Below, in pieces: positions 15,756-23,389 of a stretch of DNA of 33,761 bases; position 1 is the stretch's first letter, and every line of letters begins with the position of its first letter. The stretch comes from Bacteroidetes bacterium GWA2_31_9. Its GTDB lineage: Bacteria > Bacteroidota > Bacteroidia > Bacteroidales > GWF2-33-38. A program made the position numbers and the translations under genes. The DNA is taken from contig MEND01000052.1 of assembly GCA_001768975.1 (NCBI GenBank), positions 2,001 through 35,761 of the forward strand, written 5' to 3'. The notes beneath the pieces were generated by a model. It was not told where the DNA came from. It searched no databases and saw only the letters and a list, made by a program, of their open reading frames with translations.

Positions 15756-17243
15756 TTATTTCAAGTGTTTCATTTTCTTTTCGTCAATAGTAACTTCCAA
15801 TCCTTTAGCTACTGCCATTCCTAATTGACTGTCGGCACGGAAGAAATGACTTAACTGTCGATTTATTATTTCAGCTTTTTTCTCACCACAAATTCCACTC
15901 ATGGAGCTTACAATGTTGCTTATTAAATTTTTTCTGTCTTGTTCATTCATTGCATTGCGAAATAATATTCCGGGCTGTGTGAAATGGTCGTCATCATTTT
16001 CATTGCGGTCGAACCAATCGGCAACACTTGATTCCAGTTGCATTGGCGGTTCTTTATAATTTTTGTCAACAATTATATCATCAAAACTATTTGGACGGTA
16101 ATTTGGATTCGCCCCTCCGTTGTCGCCAACCTGCATGAATCCATCACGTTGATAATTTGAAACTGCGTAAGGACATTTGTTTACAGGAATTTGTTCATAG
16201 TTTACACCTAAGCGATAACGTTGTGCATCAGGATAAGAAAGCAAACGACCTTGCAACAATTTATCTGGTGAATAACCAATACCGTCAACCACATGAGCCG
16301 GATCGAATGCAGATTGCTCAACATCACGAAAATAGTTTTCAGGAATTTCATTTAGCTCCATAATTCCAACATCAATTAATGGGAAATCATTATGAAACCA
16401 AACTTTTGTGATGTCAAATGGATTCCAGTTATAGTTTTTTGCTTGTTCATCAGTCATTACTTGAATTTGCAAACTCCACTTTGGGAAATCTTTTTTAGCA
16501 ATTGCTTCTACCATATCCCGTTGTGCCTGATCAAGGTCAATACCTTTCATTTCATTTGCTTCTTTTTCAGTGAAATTTTTAATTCCCTGTAACGTTTTAA
16601 AATGAAATTTCACCCAAACTCGTTCATTGTTTTTATTAAAAAGAGAAAATGTGTGACTGCCAAAACCATGCATGTGACGATATGAAAAAGGAGTTCCACG
16701 GTCGCTCATCAATATAATAATCTGATGCAAACTTTCTGGATTTAAACTAAAGAAATCCCACATCATAGTTGGACTTTTACAATTTGTTTTAGGATCACGT
16801 TTTTGCGTGTGAATGAAGTGAGAAAATTTTTTCGGATCTTTTATAAAAAACACTGGTGTATTATTGCCCGCTAAATCCCAATTACCGTCTTCTGTATAAA
16901 ATTTGACTGCAAAACCACGGGGGTCTCTTTCACTATCGGCACCTCCTTTTTCTCCTCCAACGATTGAGAAACGGGCAAACATTTTTGTTTGCTTGCCAAT
17001 TTCAGAAAATATTTTTGCTTTTGTGTATTGAGTTATATCGTGTGTTACAGTAAACGTACCGAATGCACCAGTTCCTTTTGCATGAACAACCCTTTCTGGA
17101 ATACGTTCTCGATTGAAGTGTGCCATATCTTCGTGCAGAAAATAGTCTTGTAATAAAATTGGACCTCGGTTGCCTACAGACATAGAGTTATCGAACTCGG
17201 TATAGGGTCTGCCGCTGGCAGTAGTTAACTTTTTCTTTTCCAT
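15756..17243 (-). CDS. katA: Monofunctional heme catalase (small-subunit type)
   Basis: Catalase, converting hydrogen peroxide to water and oxygen. At 495 residues it is the usual small-subunit size. The distal histidine is His54 in RIPERVVHAKGTGAFG, the catalytic asparagine lies in GNNTPVFF near residue 127, and the proximal heme ligand is Tyr337 in RLLSYPDAQRYRLG. There is no signal peptide, so it is cytoplasmic. It starts 46 bases after the SOD stop, so the product of the dismutase upstream in the operon is this enzyme's substrate, though the two act in different compartments if the SOD is exported. No Shine-Dalgarno sequence is seen before the ATG, as is normal in this phylum. Confidence 0.96.
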   Translation of the reverse strand: MEKKKLTTASGRPYTEFDNSMSVGNRGPILLQDYFLHEDMAHFNRERIPERVVHAKGTGAFGTFTVTHDITQYTKAKIFSEIGKQTKMFARFSIVGGEKGGADSERDPRGFAVKFYTEDGNWDLAGNNTPVFFIKDPKKFSHFIHTQKRDPKTNCKSPTMMWDFFSLNPESLHQIIILMSDRGTPFSYRHMHGFGSHTFSLFNKNNERVWVKFHFKTLQGIKNFTEKEANEMKGIDLDQAQRDMVEAIAKKDFPKWSLQIQVMTDEQAKNYNWNPFDITKVWFHNDFPLIDVGIMELNEIPENYFRDVEQSAFDPAHVVDGIGYSPDKLLQGRLLSYPDAQRYRLGVNYEQIPVNKCPYAVSNYQRDGFMQVGDNGGANPNYRPNSFDDIIVDKNYKEPPMQLESSVADWFDRNENDDDHFTQPGILFRNAMNEQDRKNLISNIVSSMSGICGEKKAEIINRQLSHFFRADSQLGMAVAKGLEVTIDEKKMKHLK

Positions 17244-17289
17244 GTTACATTGATTTGTCTTATATGTATTTCAGAAACTATGGTAAAAT

Positions 17290-18069
17290 TTATTTCGTAC
17301 TCAATGACTTTAGTGCATTTTCATATCTTTTAGCTACTTCATCCCAATTAACAACATTCCAAAAAGCATCAATATAATCTGCTCTTTTGTTCTGATATTT
17401 TAAATAATAAGCATGTTCCCAAACGTCCATTGTAAGTAGTGGGTTTCCCTTTTTTTCAGCGATATCCATTAACGGATTATCCTGATTTGGTGTAGAACAA
17501 ACAAACAAGTTGCCTTTATCATCAAGGCTCAACCATGCCCAGCCACTGCCAAATCTGGTTTTGCCAGCGTCGGAAAATTGTTTTTTGAATTCATCAAATG
17601 AGTTAAATGTTTTAATAATGGCTTTAGATAATTTCCCGGTAGGCAAACCTCCTCCTTTAGCCTTCATACTTTCCCAATAAAATGTATGGTTAAAATAACC
17701 CCCACTATTGTTTCTGGCAGCCATTGGGTATTTACTTATATTCCTGAAAATTTCCTTAATATTCATTGATTCCATTTCGGTATCTTTTATTGCAATCAGA
17801 AAATTATTATAATATGCTTTATAATGCTTACTATAATGAATTTCCACTGTGAGTTTATCAATGTAAGGTTCAAGGGCATCATAAGAATAAGGCAGTGCCT
17901 GAAATTCAAATTTGATAGCTTTGTTCATAGTCGTTTTATTTTTAGAATTATTATTTGTTTGTATTTTTGTATTGTCTTTTTGGGACTCCTGTGCCTGTGC
18001 AATAAAAGTGTATTGTAAACCAAGAAACCCGAAGATTATTAATGCTGTAATTTTTTTAATTTTATTCAT
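17290..18069 (-). CDS. Exported superoxide dismutase, Mn-type signature
   Basis: An Fe/Mn superoxide dismutase of 259 residues. The domain starts near residue 50, after a Sec signal peptide (MNKIKKITALIIFGFLG... to AQAQ) and a polar Asn/Lys-rich linker. The metal ligands are His78 (EIHYSKH), His128 (GGYFNHTFYW), Asp215 and His219 (DVWEHAYY). Metal-discriminating positions look Mn-like: Gly124 where Fe enzymes have Gln, and Gln196 in TPNQDNPL as the outer-sphere Gln. Bacterial Mn-SODs are usually cytoplasmic, so the export signal is notable. The internal Met48 would give a cytoplasmic form if used. It heads the run to catalase, hydrolase, GH130 and GT4. No exact TAnnTTTG promoter was found upstream. 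Confidence 0.93.
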   Translation of the reverse strand: MNKIKKITALIIFGFLGLQYTFIAQAQESQKDNTKIQTNNNSKNKTTMNKAIKFEFQALPYSYDALEPYIDKLTVEIHYSKHYKAYYNNFLIAIKDTEMESMNIKEIFRNISKYPMAARNNSGGYFNHTFYWESMKAKGGGLPTGKLSKAIIKTFNSFDEFKKQFSDAGKTRFGSGWAWLSLDDKGNLFVCSTPNQDNPLMDIAEKKGNPLLTMDVWEHAYYLKYQNKRADYIDAFWNVVNWDEVAKRYENALKSLSTK

Positions 18070-18382
18070 TGTATGTTATTTTTTAAATAATAATCAATTA
18101 ATTATGATCACAAAGTTCACGTTTTTACAAAATATTTACTTACACAGTTTCTGAAAATATTTACAATATTCACACATGAGAAAAGTTCAAAGATCCAAGT
18201 TCCATGTCCCAAAATTCAAGTTCCAAGAATCAAATTCTGAAATTGTAAATAACTATTCACCCAGTTGGGCAAAGGTTCTGCCCATGATTTATAGAATAAT
18301 ACCTATTGAATTTATAAAATAGCCCCAAATCGAGTAACGAAATCCAAGCTATAAAACAAGTTTTTCAGATTATACTAGAAGC

Positions 18383-18493
18383 GGGATAAATTGTCGCATT
18401 TTTTCAAGTCCCGTTAGCACGAAATATATGTCGTTATCTACGCCACTAAATAAACAACAAATCAAAATGCGGAAATTTATCCCATTTACAGTA
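18383..18493. repeat. Candidate MITE/REP-like element with inverted arms
   Basis: The arm GGGATAAATTGTCGCATTTT (18383-18402) is the reverse complement of AAAATGCGGAAATTTATCCC (18464-18483) apart from two positions. The core contains TCCCGTTAGCACGAAATATA, which from memory resembles a repeated intergenic element of Bacteroidota. TAGAAGC flanks the unit at 18376-18382 and 18494-18500, although the right copy lies ten bases beyond the arm, so a true target-site duplication is unproven. No transposase gene is present. Confidence 0.5.
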
Positions 18494-18494
18494 T

Positions 18495-18525
18495 AGAAGC
18501 AAAGTATTTAAAAAGCTTTGCTTCT
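18495..18525 (-). terminator. Ten-pair hairpin after the GT2 gene
   Basis: AGAAGCAAAG (18495-18504) and CTTTGCTTCT (18516-18525) pair perfectly around an 11-base loop, 15 bases past the GT2 stop codon on the minus strand. No T-tract follows on that strand, so intrinsic termination is doubtful; it may protect the 3' end of the message or belong to the neighbouring repeat. Confidence 0.4.
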
Positions 18526-18539
18526 GGGAATAGTCAAAT

Positions 18540-19241
18540 TTAGAATAAATTGTATTTCAAGATACACCAGATTGCTCTGAAACCATCTTTGAAATTGATT
18601 TTTTTGCCTTCGCTAAAAGTTCTTCCGTAATAAGAAATCCCAACTTCGTAAATTCTAATGTTTTTAATTTTTGCAATTTTTGCAGTAATCTCTGGTTCAA
18701 CTCCAAAACGTTTTTCTTTAATTTCTATTTGTTTAATCATACTGGAACGGAAAAGCTTGTAACATGTTTCCATGTCGGTAAGATTGAGGTCGGTAAACAT
18801 GTTTGATAAAAAAGTAAGGAATTTATTCCCTATTGAGTGCCAGAAAAATAAAACTCTGTGTGGTTTTCCGCCAACAAAACGGCTTCCATAAACCACATCG
18901 GCACAATTATCAATTACGGGTTTTAATAAAATATTATACTCTTCCGGGTCATATTCCAAATCGGCATCTTGAATAATTACAAAATCGCCTGTTGCATGCT
19001 TAATTCCAGATGTTATTGATGCACCTTTTCCAGAGTTTTTTTCGTTGTTGAGGATTGTAATGCTATTGTTGCTTTTTGCAAAATCTTCAATAAGTTGTAA
19101 TGTATTATCTGTTGAGCCATCGTTAATTACAATTATTTGTTTTTCAACATTATCGACAAGCTTTACTGATGCAACTTTTTGTAATAATTGCAGAATGGTG
19201 TTTTCTTCGTTGTAAGCAGGAATCAGAATAGATAATATCAT
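18540..19241 (-). CDS. GT2 glycosyltransferase, DPM1-like
   Basis: A 233-residue family 2 glycosyltransferase resembling polyprenyl/dolichyl-phosphate mannosyl- or glucosyltransferases. It begins MILSILIPAYNEENTI, has INDGSTDNT near residue 39 for nucleotide binding, and QDADLEYDPEEY with the metal-binding D-x-D at residues 92-94. There is no C-terminal membrane segment, so it is the short soluble form that transfers a sugar from NDP-sugar to a lipid phosphate at the inner face of the membrane. Donor and acceptor cannot be set from sequence. It is on the same strand as the SOD-catalase run but is separated from it by a repeat-rich 470-base gap and is probably independent. Confidence 0.88.
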   Translation of the reverse strand: MILSILIPAYNEENTILQLLQKVASVKLVDNVEKQIIVINDGSTDNTLQLIEDFAKSNNSITILNNEKNSGKGASITSGIKHATGDFVIIQDADLEYDPEEYNILLKPVIDNCADVVYGSRFVGGKPHRVLFFWHSIGNKFLTFLSNMFTDLNLTDMETCYKLFRSSMIKQIEIKEKRFGVEPEITAKIAKIKNIRIYEVGISYYGRTFSEGKKINFKDGFRAIWCILKYNLF

Positions 19242-19321
19242 TTATGCTTAAATTTTAAAGCTCGAAAGTTAAAAAATATTATTCATTTATAAATGCTTTT
19301 TTTATTTTGGGGAAGTGCAAA

Positions 19322-19343
19322 TGTCATCATGAGGAGCGAAGAA
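19322..19343. repeat. Fragment resembling a dispersed GTCATCxTGAGGAGCGAAG repeat
   Basis: TGTCATCATGAGGAGCGAAG resembles, from memory, the widely dispersed GTCATxCTGAGCGAAGCGAAG intergenic sequences of many bacteria. The fragment is short and only one copy is in the window. Confidence 0.35.
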
Positions 19344-19345
19344 TT

Positions 19346-19374
19346 TTGTAGTGGAATTAATTGTAGTAGTTTTG
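19346..19374 (+). promoter_or_regulatory. Predicted Bacteroidota promoter for the FGE-like gene
   Basis: TTG at 19346-19348, an 18-base spacer, then TAGTTTTG at 19367-19374 fits the TTG-N(17-23)-TAnnTTTG consensus of the Bacteroidota primary sigma factor. Transcription would begin near 19380, leaving a leader of about 45 bases before the GTG start. Confidence 0.42.
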
Positions 19375-19425
19375 TGGGAGAACAATAAAACAGAATATTA
19401 ACAAAAAGAGCAAATAAACAAGCAA

Positions 19426-20127
19426 GTGACTCAACGGGAAATTAATATAATTGATCTTTCTAGTATTAATGACCAAATGGTAGAAATACCAAGTGGAAAA
19501 ATTGAATTGCGAGACGACAGAAAAAAACAAAAATGGACTGTTGAAATTCAACCATTTTCGCTTGCAAAATTTCCTGTGACACAAGAATTATATTTTAAAA
19601 TCACAAAAGAAAATCCTAGCTTTTTTAAGGGTAATAGATTCCCAGTTGAGTCTGTTACGTGGAAAGATGCAATAATTTTTTGCAATTCTTTATCAATTCT
19701 GACGGAATTAAAATCTTGCTATACTTTTAGTGAGGACAACGAAGACATAATATTCGACCCTACTGCAGATGGATTTCGTTTGCCCACAGAAGCTGAATGG
19801 GAATATTCTTGTAAAGCAGGTACAGCCGGAATTAGATATGGAGAGTTGAGCGATGTTGCTTGGTATAAAGGCAATTCAGAAAAAACTACTCATAGCGTTG
19901 GACTGAAAGAACCAAATTCTTGGGGACTTTACGATATGTTAGGGAATGTTTGGGAATGGTGTTCCGATATTTATGACACAACGGTATATGGTTCGTATAG
20001 AATTTTTAGAGGTGGTGGTTGGTGTGACGAGGAACGTAGCGTAATGGCTACTACACGTCGAAGAAGTCATCCTTTAAAGTTTAAAATTGACGATTTAGGA
20101 TTCAGAATTGCAAAAAATAGTTGGTGA
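19426..20127 (+). CDS. SUMF1/FGE-domain (formylglycine-generating enzyme-like) protein
   Basis: A 233-residue protein that is nearly all SUMF1/FGE-sulfatase domain: MVEIPSGKIEL, FPVTQELYFKIT, FPVESVTWKDAIIFCN, GFRLPTEAEWEYSCKAGT, GLYDMLGNVWEWCSD and FRGGGWCDEE. The superfamily includes enzymes that turn a sulfatase Cys into formylglycine, EgtB sulfoxide synthases and PvdO. The paired C-terminal cysteines of true FGE are not evident: the region after RGGGW holds a single Cys, and no sulfatase gene is in the window. It is therefore more likely a non-canonical or accessory member. The start is GTG at 19426; ATG at 19477 (MVEIPS) is a credible alternative that would still keep the domain. No signal peptide. 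It leads a tight three-gene unit with two membrane proteins. Confidence 0.82.
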   Translation: MTQREINIIDLSSINDQMVEIPSGKIELRDDRKKQKWTVEIQPFSLAKFPVTQELYFKITKENPSFFKGNRFPVESVTWKDAIIFCNSLSILTELKSCYTFSEDNEDIIFDPTADGFRLPTEAEWEYSCKAGTAGIRYGELSDVAWYKGNSEKTTHSVGLKEPNSWGLYDMLGNVWEWCSDIYDTTVYGSYRIFRGGGWCDEERSVMATTRRRSHPLKFKIDDLGFRIAKNSW

Positions 20128-20153
20128 TTTTCTAATAAAACAAATAAACCTTT

Positions 20154-20663
20154 ATGACAAAAAAAGATTTTTTTATTTTAATTATTAAGCTTTTTGGCTT
20201 AATGTCCATTGTGACTTCGCTTTTTTCAGCTTTGCCTTCTAGTATTATATTTTTACTTAAGGATATTGACTTTTTATCAATTATTCTTATTGTTTTTATA
20301 ATTGGAATAGTTCTAGGACTTTTTATTTTACTGGTTTTCAAGGCTGACAAATTAGTTCAACTTCTAAGACTAGATAAGGGTTTTGATGATGACAAAATAG
20401 AATTCGGAAATATTAATTCAAAAAATATTATTAAAATAGGAACTTTTTTTATTGGTGGAACACTTTTCATTGAAAGCATACCTGCATTTATTAGTTTAAC
20501 AATATTCGCATTTAAAGACAATTTAGCTGGTTTAGATTTTGGAACAACGGATAAAATAAATTGGGCATTAAGTGCTTTGAATTTGATAATAGGTTATATG
20601 TTAATAACGAATTTGAATTTTGTGGCAAAACTTCTAAACAAGGACAAACAAGATAAAAATTAA
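20154..20663 (+). CDS. Hypothetical four-helix membrane protein
   Basis: A 169-residue protein with about four hydrophobic segments, near residues 8-35, 40-64, 95-118 and 137-156, and a charged cytoplasmic-looking loop around 65-92 (KADKLVQLL, GFDDDKIEF). I do not recognise a family and see no catalytic motif. It starts 26 bases after the FGE-like gene and ends two bases before the CPBP protease gene, so it is almost surely co-transcribed and may be translationally coupled with the latter. It could be a partner or substrate of the protease or a small integral membrane accessory; this is inference from context only. Confidence 0.72.
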   Translation: MTKKDFFILIIKLFGLMSIVTSLFSALPSSIIFLLKDIDFLSIILIVFIIGIVLGLFILLVFKADKLVQLLRLDKGFDDDKIEFGNINSKNIIKIGTFFIGGTLFIESIPAFISLTIFAFKDNLAGLDFGTTDKINWALSALNLIIGYMLITNLNFVAKLLNKDKQDKN

Positions 20664-20665
20664 AA

Positions 20666-21430
20666 ATGACAAAGAAATCTCTACTAAGAATTGTAATATT
20701 TTATTTGATAGGCATCAGCATTTCGAATGTTTTCAGATTTGACCTATTGCATTTGAATGAGTCAATTGAAAAAACATCTTTATGGCTCATTATTTTTTTC
20801 TCTCCATTGGAAGCAATTGGTTTATTGATAGGAGCTTTTATGTCTATTTACCTTTTAAGAAAAGAACGAAATACGGAAATTTCAGTTTTTGGATATTCAA
20901 TAAAATGGAGTATTCTAATGTCAGTTTTGCCAATACTACTTCTAACAATTATTGGTGTAGATAACAGCAGAGGCGAAAATGCACATTATTATGGATTTAT
21001 TGCCGGAATAGCAACTTTTGTATATTGCTTTGCTGAAGAATATGGCTGGAGAGGCTACTTGCAAGATGAACTGAAAAGCATTAAGGAATGGCAACGGGTT
21101 TTGATAATTGGGACATTGTGGTACTTGTGGCACTTATCTTTCATTCAGAATCGGGATATTCTTGATAATTTGCAATTTTTAGGTTGGATGATTTTTGGTA
21201 GTTGGGGAATTGGAAAAATAACCGACCTTACAAAATCTATATTTGTAGCCTCTTGTTTTCACATGATTATTCAAATTATGATGTTTAATCGCTTAATTAG
21301 AAATGGTATAGATGGTACAGAAAAGCTAATTATTTTGACAGTTTCTGTTATTATTTGGATTGTTATTATTGTTTTTTGGGTAAAGAAAACAAAACGATTG
21401 TCAGCAAAAAAAATACAATTAAACCAATAA
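20666..21430 (+). CDS. CPBP family intramembrane metalloprotease (Abi/CAAX-like)
   Basis: A 254-residue polytopic membrane protein with the three CPBP motifs: AEEYGWRGYL with Glu124, Glu125 and Arg129; LWHLSF with His156; and FHMIIQ with His199. These residues form the zinc or glutamate-activated site of the Rce1-type prenyl-protein protease fold. In bacteria such proteins serve in bacteriocin maturation or self-immunity, in controlling signalling proteins, or have unknown targets. Six to eight membrane segments are visible. It closes the FGE-like/membrane/CPBP unit. A role in processing a modified membrane peptide is possible but speculative, since no small peptide gene was found beside it. 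Confidence 0.87.
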   Translation: MTKKSLLRIVIFYLIGISISNVFRFDLLHLNESIEKTSLWLIIFFSPLEAIGLLIGAFMSIYLLRKERNTEISVFGYSIKWSILMSVLPILLLTIIGVDNSRGENAHYYGFIAGIATFVYCFAEEYGWRGYLQDELKSIKEWQRVLIIGTLWYLWHLSFIQNRDILDNLQFLGWMIFGSWGIGKITDLTKSIFVASCFHMIIQIMMFNRLIRNGIDGTEKLIILTVSVIIWIVIIVFWVKKTKRLSAKKIQLNQ

Positions 21431-21457
21431 AGTAAAACTTAGAGTGTTGAAAAAAAC

Positions 21458-21522
21458 GTTATGAACAGCAATGCCCTCAACGAAGTTAAACTTTCCAGAT
21501 AAAAAATCGCATTGGCGTTAAC
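21458..21522. repeat. Imperfect inverted repeat between CPBP and glmS (terminator or attC-like)
   Basis: On the plus strand GTT-ATG-AAC, AG, CAATGC (21458-21474) faces GCATTG, GC, GTTAAC (21509-21522): two six-base stems with a two-base internal loop and a bulged ATG. Read on the minus strand, seven T residues follow the outer stem, so it could be the glmS terminator. The bulged, interrupted stem also recalls integron attC sites, but the GTTRRRY/RYYYAAC core boxes are not clearly in place. Confidence 0.4.
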
Positions 21523-21549
21523 ATAATTTGAAAAGTAGTGTAAATAAAA

Positions 21550-23385
21550 CTATTCTACCGTAACAGATTTTGCCAGATTTCTAGGCTGGTCAACATTACA
21601 ACCTCTAAGTACAGCAATATAATACGATAATAATTGTAATGGAATTACAGTTAATAGTGGAGCAAATGCTTCGTTGCAATTTGGAACTTCTATAACATGG
21701 TCTGCCATATCGCGAATTGTAGTATCTCCTTCGGTAACAATAGCTATAACTATCCCTTTTCGAGCTTTAACTTCCTGAATATTACTAACAATTTTTTCGT
21801 AAGTTTTATCTTGAGTAGCAATTACAACAATTGGCATTTTTTCGTCAATCAGAGCAATTGGTCCATGTTTCATTTCAGCTGCTGGATAACCTTCGGCATG
21901 AATATATGATATTTCTTTAAGTTTTAATGCTCCTTCAAGTGCTACAGGGAAGAAAAAACCACGACCTAAATAAAGAAAATTGTTAGCATTTTTATATAAG
22001 GCAGAAATATCTTCAATCAGCTCACTATTTTTTAAAATATATTCAATTTTTGTAGGAATATCAATTAAATCCTCAATCAACACATTGTAATCTTCGTCTT
22101 TTATAAACCCTTTTTTTTGACCTATTAAAATCGCCATCATCGTTAGCACAGTTACTTGAGCAGTAAATGCTTTAGTTGAGGCAACACCAATTTCTGGTCC
22201 TGCATGAGTGTAAACTCCGGCATGAGTTGCTCTTGGGATGCTCGAACCTACAACGTTGCAAATTCCGATAACCATTGCTCCACAATCTTTTGCCATTTGA
22301 ATAGCTGCAAGAGTATCAGCAGTTTCGCCACTTTGACTAATTGCAATTACAACATCATCTTTATAAATAATAGGATTTCGATATCTAAATTCTGAAGCAT
22401 ATTCAACTTCAACCGGAATGCGTGCAAATTCTTCAATAAGATATTCTCCAACAAGTCCTGCGTGCCAAGATGTTCCGCATCCAACAATAATTATTCTTTT
22501 AGCTTCAATAATTTTTGGCAAAACTTCATAAAGTCCTCCAAGTGTAATTTCTTTTCGTTCGAGCGAAACTCTACCCCGGAATGTATCTTGAATAGAACGT
22601 GGTTGTTCAAATATTTCTTTAAGCATATAATGCTCATATCCACCTTTTTCTATTTCATCAATTTCGAGATCAAGCTGCTGAATTTTTGGAGTTAATAGTT
22701 CGTTCGATAAGGTCTTTAAGCTTAATGAATCTTTTTGAATCACAGCAATGTCATTATCGTTCATGTAGATAACGCTTTTTGTATGTTCAATAATTGGTGT
22801 AGCATCAGAAGCTAATAAATATTCGCCATCGCCAATTCCAATTACAAGCGGACTTCCTTTACGTGCAGCAATAAGTTTATCGGGTTCGTCTTTACACATA
22901 ATAACTACACCAAATGCACCAACTACTTTTGTAAGAGCAAGTCGCACAGCAATTTCTGCTGAAACACTTCCTTTTATATAAATATATTCGATTAGATTAA
23001 CCAGAACTTCTGTATCGGTTTGGCTAATAAAAGTATATCCTCTGTCTTCTAATCTTCTTTTTAATCGTGAATAATTTTCAATAATTCCATTATGAATAAG
23101 AGTAAAAAGACCATTCATTGACGAGTGTGGGTGAGCATTAATATCATTTGGTTCACCATGAGTTGCCCATCTTGTATGTCCAATTCCGATATTTCCGGAT
23201 ATGTCTTTATCTTCAAGAAAGCTTTCAAGGTCGCTAACTTTGCCTTTCTTTTTATAAACTCTTAAATCTTTACTTAATAATGCAATTCCAGCAGAATCAT
23301 ATCCACGATATTCTAATCGTTTTAACCCATTAATTATGATTGGGTATGCATCTTTGTTGCCAATATATCCAACTATACCACACAT
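21550..23385 (-). CDS. glmS: Glutamine-fructose-6-phosphate aminotransferase (isomerizing)
   Basis: GlmS makes glucosamine 6-phosphate from fructose 6-phosphate and glutamine, the first committed step to UDP-GlcNAc for peptidoglycan and lipopolysaccharide. At 611 residues it is full length. Cys2 in MCGIVGYIG is the glutaminase nucleophile once the Met is removed, and LEYRGYDSAG and IGIGHTRWATHG are class II amidotransferase motifs. Two SIS sugar-isomerase domains follow from about residue 285 (GCGTSWHAG, SQSGETADT, GRGFFFPVALEGALKLKEISY), ending PRNLAKSVTVE. It starts four bases after the DUF4270 stop, so it is the last gene of the GT5-DUF4270-glmS unit. No glmS ribozyme is expected at this spacing. 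Confidence 0.98.
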   Translation of the reverse strand: MCGIVGYIGNKDAYPIIINGLKRLEYRGYDSAGIALLSKDLRVYKKKGKVSDLESFLEDKDISGNIGIGHTRWATHGEPNDINAHPHSSMNGLFTLIHNGIIENYSRLKRRLEDRGYTFISQTDTEVLVNLIEYIYIKGSVSAEIAVRLALTKVVGAFGVVIMCKDEPDKLIAARKGSPLVIGIGDGEYLLASDATPIIEHTKSVIYMNDNDIAVIQKDSLSLKTLSNELLTPKIQQLDLEIDEIEKGGYEHYMLKEIFEQPRSIQDTFRGRVSLERKEITLGGLYEVLPKIIEAKRIIIVGCGTSWHAGLVGEYLIEEFARIPVEVEYASEFRYRNPIIYKDDVVIAISQSGETADTLAAIQMAKDCGAMVIGICNVVGSSIPRATHAGVYTHAGPEIGVASTKAFTAQVTVLTMMAILIGQKKGFIKDEDYNVLIEDLIDIPTKIEYILKNSELIEDISALYKNANNFLYLGRGFFFPVALEGALKLKEISYIHAEGYPAAEMKHGPIALIDEKMPIVVIATQDKTYEKIVSNIQEVKARKGIVIAIVTEGDTTIRDMADHVIEVPNCNEAFAPLLTVIPLQLLSYYIAVLRGCNVDQPRNLAKSVTVE

Positions 23386-23389
23386 ATAA

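Larger units (their letters stand above)
18070..18539. other. 470-base repeat-bearing spacer without genes
   Basis: No plausible gene on either strand. The DNA near the SOD start should hold its promoter, but no exact consensus is visible. CAAGTTCCA is repeated at 18196-18204 and 18217-18225 within text of the kind that recurs between Bacteroidota genes. A small hairpin TGGGCA/TGCCCA lies at 18266-18284. The right half holds the inverted-arm element and a ten-pair hairpin, listed separately. Confidence 0.6.

Noticed and set aside
17824-18154. Plus-strand ORFs over the SOD start
   Set aside because: Their composition is that of reversed signal peptide and linker DNA; the SOD frame on the other strand is well supported.
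20666-21430. Bacteriocin maturation or immunity locus
   Set aside because: The CPBP protease alone is not enough; no leader-peptide gene, transporter or modifying enzyme of that class was found beside it.
23386-23389. glmS ribozyme upstream of glmS
   Set aside because: Only four bases separate glmS from the DUF4270 stop, so there is no room for a leader ribozyme.
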